Source: Aquabacterium sp. CECT 9606
Lineage (GTDB): Bacteria; Pseudomonadota; Gammaproteobacteria; Burkholderiales; Burkholderiaceae_C
Reading direction: 5' to 3'
Assembly (NCBI RefSeq): GCF_918741295.1
Contig: NZ_CAKKNB010000001.1
Coordinates: forward strand, 496,001-560,000
Length of the DNA: 64,000 bases
The notes under the pieces were generated by a model. It had not been told where the DNA came from and did no database searches. It saw nothing but the letters and a program-made list of their open reading frames with translations. Of the stretch, positions 43,982 through 51,826 are shown piece by piece (the stretch's first letter is position 1; the number at the start of each line of letters is the position of its first letter). Made by a program: the position numbers and the translations under genes.

Positions 43982-44437
43982 GTGCGAATCGCTGCCCTGA
44001 CATCTTCTCTGCTGACGGCCGTGCTGGCCCTGTCGTCCGTGTCATCCGCCATCGCGGCACCCGACGCCGCCATCGCCAAGGCCGCCAAGGAAAAAGGCGC
44101 CGTGACCACGCCCAGTGGCCTGGTCTACCTGTCATTGAAGGAAGGCACGGGCCCCAGCCCCTCGTCCACCGACACCGTCAAGGTGCACTACCGCGGCACC
44201 CTGACCGACGGCAAGGAGTTCGACAGTTCCTACAAGCGCAACGCGCCGGCCGAGTTTCCCCTTAACCGCGTGATCCCCTGCTGGACCGAAGGCGTGCAGC
44301 GCATGAAGGTCGGCGGCAAGGCCAAGCTGACCTGCCCCCCCGCCATCGCCTACGGTGAACGCGGTGCCGGTGATGCGGTTCCGCCCAATGCCACCTTGCT
44401 GTTCGAGGTCGAGTTGCTCAGCATCGCGGGCAAGTGA
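43982..44437 (+). CDS. Exported FKBP-type peptidyl-prolyl isomerase
   Basis: A 151-residue protein with a signal peptide (to about residue 27, Ser-Ala-Ile-Ala-Ala) and one FKBP domain (VKVHYRGTLTDGKEFDSS, the VIPCWTEGVQRMKVGG segment, AYGERGAG). It speeds proline isomerisation of exported proteins, in the FkpA/Mip group but without the dimerisation stalk. GTG 43982 follows GGAGA; ATG 43937 is an alternative that would hide the signal peptide behind 15 residues. Confidence 0.88.
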   Translation: MRIAALTSSLLTAVLALSSVSSAIAAPDAAIAKAAKEKGAVTTPSGLVYLSLKEGTGPSPSSTDTVKVHYRGTLTDGKEFDSSYKRNAPAEFPLNRVIPCWTEGVQRMKVGGKAKLTCPPAIAYGERGAGDAVPPNATLLFEVELLSIAGK

Positions 44438-44548
44438 ACGCCAGCTCGTTTTGTGCGGTCCGACCCTCATTTGGGGTGTTGTCCTACACAGAAACCCTTG
44501 GTATTTTGAGAACATGACCACAGCAGAACTCAACACAGGAGTTTTCCG

Positions 44549-44731
44549 ATGGGATACGCAGACCTGAACAGCAAGTATCAGCAACTGCGGGACGATCTTG
44601 AAGAAGCTTATGCGGCCAACGTATGGGATAGCAGCAAGATCGACCGCATCGCTGATGAGATTGTGGAAACTGAACTGGCCTTGGCGGGGCAATCGCGTTT
44701 CAGCGCGCCCTCCAGCCATTCGCACGTCTAA
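44549..44731 (+). CDS. Small protein of unknown function
   Basis: A 60-residue acidic helical protein (MGYADLNSKYQQLRDDLEEA at the start, Ser/His-rich end). ATG 44549 is well supported by AGGAG eight bases upstream. I do not recognise the family. It is followed 10 bp later by another small gene and then a flavin enzyme, all in the same direction. Confidence 0.6.
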   Translation: MGYADLNSKYQQLRDDLEEAYAANVWDSSKIDRIADEIVETELALAGQSRFSAPSSHSHV

Positions 44732-44741
44732 GGAGTCGACC

Positions 44742-44960
44742 ATGCACACAGCACCTGCATTTTCGGTGGGCGAGTACCTCGCCATTCCCATTGCCGAGTC
44801 TCTGGGCGATGGGCAATGGAAGGCCGGCTTGGCCATCAGTGAAGGGCAAGCCCGTGGCGATCGCCCGGCCAAGTGCATGTTCACCAAGTTGTTCATGTCT
44901 CGCGACGATGCCCTGAAGTTCGCCATCGCGCAGTGGCAGCAGCCAGTCGCTTCGCACTGA
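44742..44960 (+). CDS. Small protein of unknown function
   Basis: A 72-residue protein with no obvious motif: a mixed strand/helix pattern, one Cys (residue 45) and a tail of QWQQPVASH. ATG 44742 follows AAGGAG. Its stop TGA is immediately followed by the TTG start of the flavin oxidoreductase, so the two are coupled. It may be a small partner protein. Confidence 0.6.
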   Translation: MHTAPAFSVGEYLAIPIAESLGDGQWKAGLAISEGQARGDRPAKCMFTKLFMSRDDALKFAIAQWQQPVASH

Positions 44961-46001
44961 TTGGCGTTGCAGCTTTCCACCCTTCTGGGCATTGATTTGC
45001 CCGTGATCCAGGCTCCCATGGCCGGAGTGCAGGGCAGCGACATGGCCATTGCGGTGTGCAATGCTGGCGGCCTGGGCTCCTTGCCAGCCGCCATGTTGAG
45101 CTTGAGCGATCTGCGCGCCGAGTTGTCACGCATCAGCTCGGCCACCGACCGGCCCTACAACGTCAATTTTTTTTGCCACGATGCGCCCGCATTTGATGCG
45201 CAGCGCGATGCCGCCTGGCGGCTGGCCTTGGTGCCTTATTACCAGGAGTTGGCCTTGGACCAGGGCGCCATTGGCGCAGGTCCTGGCCGCGCGCCTTTCA
45301 CCGCCGAGGCCGCCGATGTGCTCGAAGAGTTCAAGCCACCGGTGATCAGCTTTCATTTTGGTTTGCCTTCGGCAGACTTGCTGGCGCGCGTCAAGCGCTG
45401 GGGTGCCACGGTGTTGTCGTCGGCCACCACGGTTGACGAGGGACTTTGGCTGCAAGCCCATGGCGTGGACATCGTCATTGCCCAAGGCCTCGAGGCCGGT
45501 GGCCACCGGGGTCATTTCCTGTCTCACGATCTGACGCTGCAGATGGGCACCTTTGCCTTGGTGCCACAGTTGGTCAAAGCGCTCAAAGTGCCTGTGGTCG
45601 CCGCGGGCGGCATTGCCGATGCGAAGGGCGTGGCGGCCGCTCTGGCCTTGGGCGCGGTGGGCGTGCAAGTGGGCACGGCTTACCTGCTGGCCCCGGAGGC
45701 CACCACGTCGAAGGTGCACCGAGCGGCCCTTCAAAGCCATGCCGCTTGCCACACGGCCTTGACCAATGTGTTCACGGGCCGGCCAGCCAGGGGTATCGTC
45801 AACCGCCTGGTCAGCACCGTCGGGCCTTTGAGTTCTCAGGCCCCCGAGTTTCCTTTGGCCACGGCGGCCATCGCGCCCTTGCGCGCCAAGGCCGAGAGCC
45901 TGGGCAGTGGCGAGTTCTCGCCCCTGTGGTCAGGCCAGAACGCCAGTGCGTGCCGGGAAGCCTCTGCCGCGGACATCACGCGGGCCTTGATGGCGGGTTG
46001 A
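44961..46001 (+). CDS. Nitronate monooxygenase-like flavin enzyme
   Basis: A 346-residue FMN TIM-barrel protein of the 2-nitropropane dioxygenase/nitronate monooxygenase family, with QAPMAG at the start, the GVDIVIAQGLEAGGHRGH stretch and the phosphate-binding VAAGGIADAKG. Such enzymes oxidise alkyl nitronates and protect against propionate-3-nitronate. The start codon is probably TTG 44961, directly after the preceding stop; TTG 44967 is an alternative. A ribosome site is not evident, which fits coupling. Confidence 0.82.
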   Translation: MALQLSTLLGIDLPVIQAPMAGVQGSDMAIAVCNAGGLGSLPAAMLSLSDLRAELSRISSATDRPYNVNFFCHDAPAFDAQRDAAWRLALVPYYQELALDQGAIGAGPGRAPFTAEAADVLEEFKPPVISFHFGLPSADLLARVKRWGATVLSSATTVDEGLWLQAHGVDIVIAQGLEAGGHRGHFLSHDLTLQMGTFALVPQLVKALKVPVVAAGGIADAKGVAAALALGAVGVQVGTAYLLAPEATTSKVHRAALQSHAACHTALTNVFTGRPARGIVNRLVSTVGPLSSQAPEFPLATAAIAPLRAKAESLGSGEFSPLWSGQNASACREASAADITRALMAG

Positions 46002-46088
46002 CGCCGCCTTGGCTCGGCGTGCGCCAGCCATGCCATCATGTTCAGGTCGTGAAACCTGTCCTTGGCACCACACCCATCGGAGAACAAC

Positions 46089-46679
46089 ATGCGCTCGATT
46101 CCCCCCCGCAACCTGGCCTTGCTTTGCGCCGCAACAACCCTTTGTGTGGCGTCTCACGCCGCTGATGCCCCACCCATCAAACCGGGCCTTTGGCAAGTTC
46201 GCAGCGAGCGCGCGGTGGATGGCATCAAAGCCCCGCCCATGGCCGCCCAGATGAACAACCTGCCCCCCGAAGTGCGCCAAAAGATGGAGGCCATGATGAA
46301 GCAAAAGGGCGTGGACATGAGCGGTGGCACTGGCGACATCAAGCTCTGCCTGAGCAAAGAGTCGCTGGACCAGAACCAGTGGCTGGCCCAGAAGAACAGC
46401 GAGAAGAACTGCAAGACCGAGATCAAGTCGCGCAGCAGCAGTCGCTGGACCTGGCATTCAAGCTGCATCGACCCCAAGTCAGAGACCGATGGCGAGGCCG
46501 TGTTCAACAGCCCCGAGAGCTACACCATGAAGGTGGCCACGATCATGGCCATGAATGGCGAAACCAAGACCATGAACATGACGAACACATCGACCTGGCT
46601 GGGTGCGAACTGCGGCGATCTCAAACCAGTGAACACCAAGACCTTGAACGCGCCCCCGATGCCCAAGCCGGCGAAGTAA
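46089..46679 (+). CDS. Exported DUF3617 protein
   Basis: A 196-residue protein with a signal peptide (cleavage near residue 24) and a DUF3617 domain beginning IKPGLWQVRSE. Family members are periplasmic or secreted, of unknown function, with paired Cys likely in disulfides. ATG 46089 follows GGAG. It converges with the OmpA-like lipoprotein gene, 21 bp apart. Confidence 0.8.
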   Translation: MRSIPPRNLALLCAATTLCVASHAADAPPIKPGLWQVRSERAVDGIKAPPMAAQMNNLPPEVRQKMEAMMKQKGVDMSGGTGDIKLCLSKESLDQNQWLAQKNSEKNCKTEIKSRSSSRWTWHSSCIDPKSETDGEAVFNSPESYTMKVATIMAMNGETKTMNMTNTSTWLGANCGDLKPVNTKTLNAPPMPKPAK

Positions 46680-46700
46680 AGCGTGTTGGGCCGTGCCGGC

Positions 46701-47912
46701 TCAGTTGCAGCCGACGATCTTGAACTCAACGCGCCGGTCGAGGGCATCGACGGCGTTGTCGGAGCCGCTGCCCACGATGTTCTGCCTGAAGCCCATGCCC
46801 GTGGCCTTGGTGCGTGGCCCCAGGTTGGGGGCTTCGGCCGTCAGGCGTTGCTTGACGTAAGCCGCCCGCTGCAAGGACAGCGAATCGTTGGATTGCTCTG
46901 AGCCCGTGCGGCTGGTGTGGCCGATGATGTTCATGCACACCTTGGCGGCTGTGCTTTCGCGGGCGATCTGGCGCAACCACATGCCATAGGCGCCGCTGAT
47001 GCGGGTGTCGGACCAGAACTCGGTGCTGCCAGGGTTGAACAGGAATTTCACGCCCAGTTCGTTGTAGGCGATGCCCATGGCCACGACCTTGCCGAAGGCG
47101 GTCTCTGCTTCGGCGGTGCGCCCCAGCTTGACGTTGGCCAGGTAGATGCCGTTGAGCACGCGCAGTTGTTCGCCGGCCGGCGTGGCCAGGGCACTGCGGT
47201 ACTGGCCCAAGGCCTCCTGGTAGCGCTCGGAGTTGTACAGGGTGGTGGCCTCGTTGATCAAGGTGGCGGCGGCGATGCGGTCCAGGTAGAAGGCATCAGC
47301 CTTTTGGCCAGGGGCTGTGGCGGTGGACCGGATGTAGCCCTCCAGCACCTGGTCTTTCACCAGCACGGGGCTGTCGCGGTAATAGGGCAAGGGGTTGTTG
47401 TCCAGCCCGGCGCCTTGCGCTTGAGCCGAGGCCTGGGCTACCACCTTGCCGCTGCGCAACTCGGTCAGGGCCAGGTTCAGCTTGAAGGTGTTGCGGGCAT
47501 GCTCGCCCGTGGCGCGGGTCATGGTGCCGGTCAGCAGGTACTGGGCCTTGCTGAGGTTGGCCGACTGGAATGGCAGCAGGTCGAAGGCATCGTAGCTGGA
47601 GGTGAGCCGATCGGTGACACGCTTTTCGAACAGCTTGGTGGCGCCGGTTTGCTGGCCGGTGCTGCTGTCCAGGAAAGGATCCACCACCACGCCGCGCTTG
47701 GCCAATTTGGACTCCACCTTGGCCAGGAAGGCGGGCAGGGTCTGGGTTTGCGAGACGAGGCCGTCGGTGGCCTTGGCCACGGCCTGCTCGAAGGGCAATT
47801 CGTTGCTGACGGAAGTGGCTTGTGGCGTGGCGCACGCCACCAGGCAAAGGGTGACCAGGGCGGCCAGGCAGGCCAGCAAGCCTCTGGGCAGAACGTGGGC
47901 GGGGGACTTCAT
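46701..47912 (-). CDS. OmpA-like lipoprotein with tetratricopeptide-like region
   Basis: A 403-residue lipoprotein. The lipobox LVAC has its Cys at 27. A central part resembles assembly/secretion-associated lipoproteins with repeat helices (LYNSERYQEALGQYRSAL). The C-terminus is OmpA-like (CMNIIGHTSRTGSEQSN, RRVEFKIVG), which binds peptidoglycan. It starts at ATG 47912 after AAGGAG and overlaps the kinase stop as ATGA. With the kinase it may form a cell-envelope signalling pair. Confidence 0.85.
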   Translation of the reverse strand: MKSPAHVLPRGLLACLAALVTLCLVACATPQATSVSNELPFEQAVAKATDGLVSQTQTLPAFLAKVESKLAKRGVVVDPFLDSSTGQQTGATKLFEKRVTDRLTSSYDAFDLLPFQSANLSKAQYLLTGTMTRATGEHARNTFKLNLALTELRSGKVVAQASAQAQGAGLDNNPLPYYRDSPVLVKDQVLEGYIRSTATAPGQKADAFYLDRIAAATLINEATTLYNSERYQEALGQYRSALATPAGEQLRVLNGIYLANVKLGRTAEAETAFGKVVAMGIAYNELGVKFLFNPGSTEFWSDTRISGAYGMWLRQIARESTAAKVCMNIIGHTSRTGSEQSNDSLSLQRAAYVKQRLTAEAPNLGPRTKATGMGFRQNIVGSGSDNAVDALDRRVEFKIVGCN

Positions 47913-49435
47913 CGGCACTCCTTCTTCAGAAAAGCGGTTTCCTCCGGGTTGAGGGTTTCCAGGGAGGCTTTTTGAAGAATATCACCGCAGCGCGCCCGCA
48001 AAGCCGGGTCTTGCCGAGGCGGGGGCTGCATCTTTTGGGGGATTTCTGGCGGGGCTTTGGGCGCTTTAGCCTTGGTGGCCGTGGGCTCGACCACGCGCTT
48101 GGGCGCAGGGGCTGCGGGCGCCGGAGTGGACGAGCTGGCCACAGGCTTGGGCTCGGGGGCCGATGGCGTCGCGATGGGCGCCGCCGCCGTGGGCACAGGC
48201 ACCGAGGCCGCTGGCGACGGTGCGGGATCGACACGTGGAGCCGGCGCCGAGTTTCTCGTGGCCATCCACCAGGCCAGACCAACCATGGTGGTCAGCACAA
48301 GGGCGACCAGCAGCAGCCGCCCGGGGGCTTTGGAGCTGCGTTGGGCGGAAGGGCGGCCCACGGCCGGTGGTGGCGCAGCGACAGCCCCTGGCGTCATCGG
48401 GAGAGGGCTGTCCAAAGGGGCGATCGATGGGGCCATGGGCGCGGCAGGAGCGGCGGGGGCCGGCTCAGGCACCGTGTCGATCAGGCTGCGCAGTTGCGGC
48501 ACGCTTTGCGGCCGCTCGTGGGGCCTGACTGCCAGGCACGCATCGATGGCCTTCAGGAAGTGCTCGCTGTACCGGCCCGCGGCCACCTCGCTCAGGGGCT
48601 TCAACTTGTCGGCCATCAGACGGTCGACCGAGGACATGGGCGCCTTGCCCGTGACCGCGTAATAGACCACGCAGGCCAGGGCGTACAGATCGGTCCAGGC
48701 GCCCTGCGGCATCGATGACGACTCCTCGCCATATTGCTCGATGGGTGCATAGCCTGGCTTGAGCACCACGGTCAAGGCATGGGTCATGTCGCCAATCACG
48801 CGCCGGGCCGCGCCAAAGTCCAGCAATAGCGGGCCGGTGGCGGTCAAAAGGATGTTGTCGGGCGCAATGTCGCGGTGAAAGCAGTGCGCGGCGTGCATCA
48901 CTTCAAGGGCGTCCATCAAGGGCCGCAACCAGGCTTTCAGTTCGGCCTCGGTGGGCGGGCGGCCCAAGTCGGCCAAGGCGCGTTTGAGGGTCGGGCCTTC
49001 GTAATAAGGCATCACCATGTAGGCGGTGCCATGGCCTTCCCAGAAGCGGTAGACCTTGACCAGGGAGGGGTGGTCGAACTGGGCCAGCAGGCGGGCCTCG
49101 TTGACGAAGCTTTTCAGGCCGGCCTGGAAGGTCTCGCGGTGGCGGTCGGATTTGACCGAGACCGTGGCGGTGGTGTTGGAGCGAGCGGCCAGCGAGGAGG
49201 GCATGTACTCCTTGAGCGCCACCTGCCGTTGCAGGGATTCGTCGTAAGCCAGGTAGACGATGCCAAAGCCGCCTTCGCCAATCAGGCCCTTGATCTCGAA
49301 TTCGCCCAGCCGCGTGCCATCGGGCAAGGTGTGGTTGAACAAAGACGAGCTGGAGACGAAATGGGGCAGATCACTGTCACCAAAGGAGGTGGAGATGATG
49401 GTTCGATCGTCGTCGTCTTCAGGTCCCCGAATCAT
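47909..49435 (-). CDS. Membrane-anchored Ser/Thr protein kinase
   Basis: A 508-residue Hanks-type kinase. The glycine loop is GEGGFG (53-58), Lys75 the ATP ligand, HRDIAPDN (187-194) the catalytic loop and DFG (206-208) the metal site. A Pro/Ala-rich stretch leads to one membrane span near 370-388, and a periplasmic Pro/Ala-rich tail ends in a Cys-containing segment. ATG 49435 is chosen; ATG 49453 is also possible. It is coupled to the OmpA-like lipoprotein, so the envelope protein may be a substrate, ligand or anchor. The setting resembles type VI-linked PpkA kinases, but no such system is visible. Confidence 0.85.
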   Translation of the reverse strand: MIRGPEDDDDRTIISTSFGDSDLPHFVSSSSLFNHTLPDGTRLGEFEIKGLIGEGGFGIVYLAYDESLQRQVALKEYMPSSLAARSNTTATVSVKSDRHRETFQAGLKSFVNEARLLAQFDHPSLVKVYRFWEGHGTAYMVMPYYEGPTLKRALADLGRPPTEAELKAWLRPLMDALEVMHAAHCFHRDIAPDNILLTATGPLLLDFGAARRVIGDMTHALTVVLKPGYAPIEQYGEESSSMPQGAWTDLYALACVVYYAVTGKAPMSSVDRLMADKLKPLSEVAAGRYSEHFLKAIDACLAVRPHERPQSVPQLRSLIDTVPEPAPAAPAAPMAPSIAPLDSPLPMTPGAVAAPPPAVGRPSAQRSSKAPGRLLLVALVLTTMVGLAWWMATRNSAPAPRVDPAPSPAASVPVPTAAAPIATPSAPEPKPVASSSTPAPAAPAPKRVVEPTATKAKAPKAPPEIPQKMQPPPRQDPALRARCGDILQKASLETLNPEETAFLKKECR

Positions 49436-49678
49436 CGCGTTTTCTCGTGTCATGGCTGCGCCAACATTGCAAGCCTGGGTAGTCCCGCAGTCATTTTAGG
49501 CGACGGCATTGCATCATCGATGGCGGTTCCTGCCACTGGTATATATTGCGGTGTCCCGTTTCCCCATGGTCATCGTGCTGGCCATTTGATCGATGCGAGG
49601 GGAACGCGGAATGTGTCAGTGCAACGCGCCAAGGTTTGTGGAATTGAACTCGGCCATCATCATGAAAGCCAGCACATC

Positions 49679-51820
49679 ATGACCCTACATCGGCACTTCG
49701 CGGATCTTCGCTTCAGCCCCTCGGCGGTGGTCCTGGCCGTGCGCTGCGTGGCCACGGCCTGCGCTGTCATCGGATTGAGCGGCCAGGCCTTGGCTCAGGC
49801 CGTGAGCGAGGAAGACGAGCTGGCCCTGGCCTATGGCGACAAGTCGTTTGTCAGCATTGCCACGGGTTCTCGCGTGCCAGTCAGCCGCGCCCCCGCGGTG
49901 GCCACCGTGATCACGGCCCAAGACATCGCCTCCATGGGCGCCACCGACCTGGACGAGGTGCTGGAGACCGTGCCCGGCTTGCATGTGGCGCGCGAGACAC
50001 AGGGCTTCGCGCCGGTCTACGTGATCCGCGGTATCAACCTGGGCTTCAACCCGCAAGTGCTGATGCTGATCAACGGTATCCCCATGACCACGGTGTACAC
50101 CGGCAACCGGGGTGGAGGCTGGGGCGGCATGCCGGTCGAGAACATCGCCCGGGTGGAAGTGATCCGCGGTCCGGGTTCAGCCTTGTACGGCGCCGATGCT
50201 TTCGCGGGCGTCATCAACGTGATCACCAAGACTTCGGCCGACATCAACGGCACGGAGCTGGGCCTGCGCGGCGGTTCGTTCAAGACGGGCGATGCCTGGA
50301 TGCTGCATGGCGGCAAGTGGGGCGCGGTGGACGTGTCGGGCTACCTGCGCGTGGGCCGCACGGATGGAGACCGGCGGATTGTTCAGGCCGATGCGCAAAC
50401 TGGGCTGGATGCGCTTTCGGGCACGCAGGCGTCTCGTGCGCCAGGGGCCATCAACAATGGCCGTGATTCGGTCGACGGGGCGCTGGACCTGAGTTTGGAC
50501 AAATGGCGTTTTCGCGTGTCTTACAAAGAACGCGACGACATTGGCACCGGCACGGGCGTGGCCTCGGCCCTGGACCCAGAGGGGCAAATCTACAGCCAGA
50601 CGATCACCTCTGACCTGACCTATGAGAACCGCAACATCGCCGAGGACTGGGCGGCGAACATGCAGATCAGTGCGATGCACTACACGGAGCTGACCGACCT
50701 GACTTTGTACCCGGCCGGTACCACATTCGCCGGTACGGACGTCTTTGTCGATGGCGTGATCGGCAACCCGGCCAAATGGGAGCGGCATGGTCGCGTGGGC
50801 GGCTCGGCCACCTACACGGGCTTCAAAATGCACCGCATTCGCTTGGGGCTGGGCGCCGAGCGGGAAGAGGTCTACAAAACGCGCGAGACCAAGAATTTCC
50901 ATGCCAATTTCTCGATCATTGGCACCGGGTCGCGGGCCGACGTCATTGATGTGTCGGCCACGGAGCCTTTCATGCGGCCCCAAGGGCGCACCAAACGCTA
51001 TTTGTATGCGCAGGACGAATGGAACCTGGGCAAGGACTGGACCTTGACCGCCGGCGTGCGCAACGACCACTACTCGGACTTTGGCAGCACCACCAATCCG
51101 CGCCTGGCCCTGGTCTGGGACGCGGCCTACAACGTCACCACCAAGCTGCTGTACGGCACGGCGTTCCGGGCCCCTTCGATGTCGGAGTTGTATGCCATCA
51201 ACAACCCGGTGGTCACGGGCAACCCGAACCTGCGGCCTGAAAAAATCCGGACGGTGGAGGCGGCCGTGTCATGGCAGCCCCTGACCAAGCTGCAACTGGG
51301 CATGAACTTCTTCCACTACGAGATGAAGGACATCATCCGCTTGATCAGTTCGGTGTACCAGAACAATGGCCAGCAAACAGGCAATGGCCTGGAGTTCGAG
51401 GCCACCTGGGACGCGATGAAAGACCTGCGCCTGACGGGCAACTACAGTTACCAACGGTCGGTGGACGAGGACACCGGGCAGCCTGCGGCCAATGCGCCAC
51501 GGCACCATGTCTACCTGCGGACCAACTGGCGCTTCACACCCGGCTGGTCGGTGGACCCGCAAGTCAATTGGGTGAGCGATCGCCCGCGCGAGTCTGGCGA
51601 TTCCCGCGCCGACCTGAAGGGCTATGCCACGGTGGACCTGACCCTGCGCACCGACCGGTCCGGACGTGGCTGGGACGTGGCCATGTCGGTGCGCAATCTG
51701 TTTGACGTGGACGCGCGCGAACCGACGCCCTACGACCGGGGCCAGCCCTTCATTTCCCTGCCCTACGATTTTCCCTTGCCGGGTCGCTCGATCTACCTGC
51801 AGGCCAGCTACCAGTTCTAG
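49679..51820 (+). CDS. TonB-dependent outer-membrane receptor
   Basis: A 713-residue receptor. The signal peptide ends near residue 41 (GQALAQA). The plug domain (about 60-165) has VYVIRGIN and VEVIRGPGSALYGADAFAG. The beta-barrel follows, ending in an aromatic residue (QASYQF). It imports a siderophore, vitamin or similar ligand using TonB. The 243-bp gap upstream holds no gene or clear Fur box. It converges with a sensor kinase and a solute-binding protein on the other strand, which may sense the same ligand. Confidence 0.88.
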   Translation: MTLHRHFADLRFSPSAVVLAVRCVATACAVIGLSGQALAQAVSEEDELALAYGDKSFVSIATGSRVPVSRAPAVATVITAQDIASMGATDLDEVLETVPGLHVARETQGFAPVYVIRGINLGFNPQVLMLINGIPMTTVYTGNRGGGWGGMPVENIARVEVIRGPGSALYGADAFAGVINVITKTSADINGTELGLRGGSFKTGDAWMLHGGKWGAVDVSGYLRVGRTDGDRRIVQADAQTGLDALSGTQASRAPGAINNGRDSVDGALDLSLDKWRFRVSYKERDDIGTGTGVASALDPEGQIYSQTITSDLTYENRNIAEDWAANMQISAMHYTELTDLTLYPAGTTFAGTDVFVDGVIGNPAKWERHGRVGGSATYTGFKMHRIRLGLGAEREEVYKTRETKNFHANFSIIGTGSRADVIDVSATEPFMRPQGRTKRYLYAQDEWNLGKDWTLTAGVRNDHYSDFGSTTNPRLALVWDAAYNVTTKLLYGTAFRAPSMSELYAINNPVVTGNPNLRPEKIRTVEAAVSWQPLTKLQLGMNFFHYEMKDIIRLISSVYQNNGQQTGNGLEFEATWDAMKDLRLTGNYSYQRSVDEDTGQPAANAPRHHVYLRTNWRFTPGWSVDPQVNWVSDRPRESGDSRADLKGYATVDLTLRTDRSGRGWDVAMSVRNLFDVDAREPTPYDRGQPFISLPYDFPLPGRSIYLQASYQF

Positions 51821-51826
51821 CGCTGC

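Noticed and set aside
47909-49435. Ser/Thr kinase considered as evidence of a type VI secretion locus
   Set aside because: No TssB, TssC, Hcp, VgrG, TssM or other T6SS gene is nearby.
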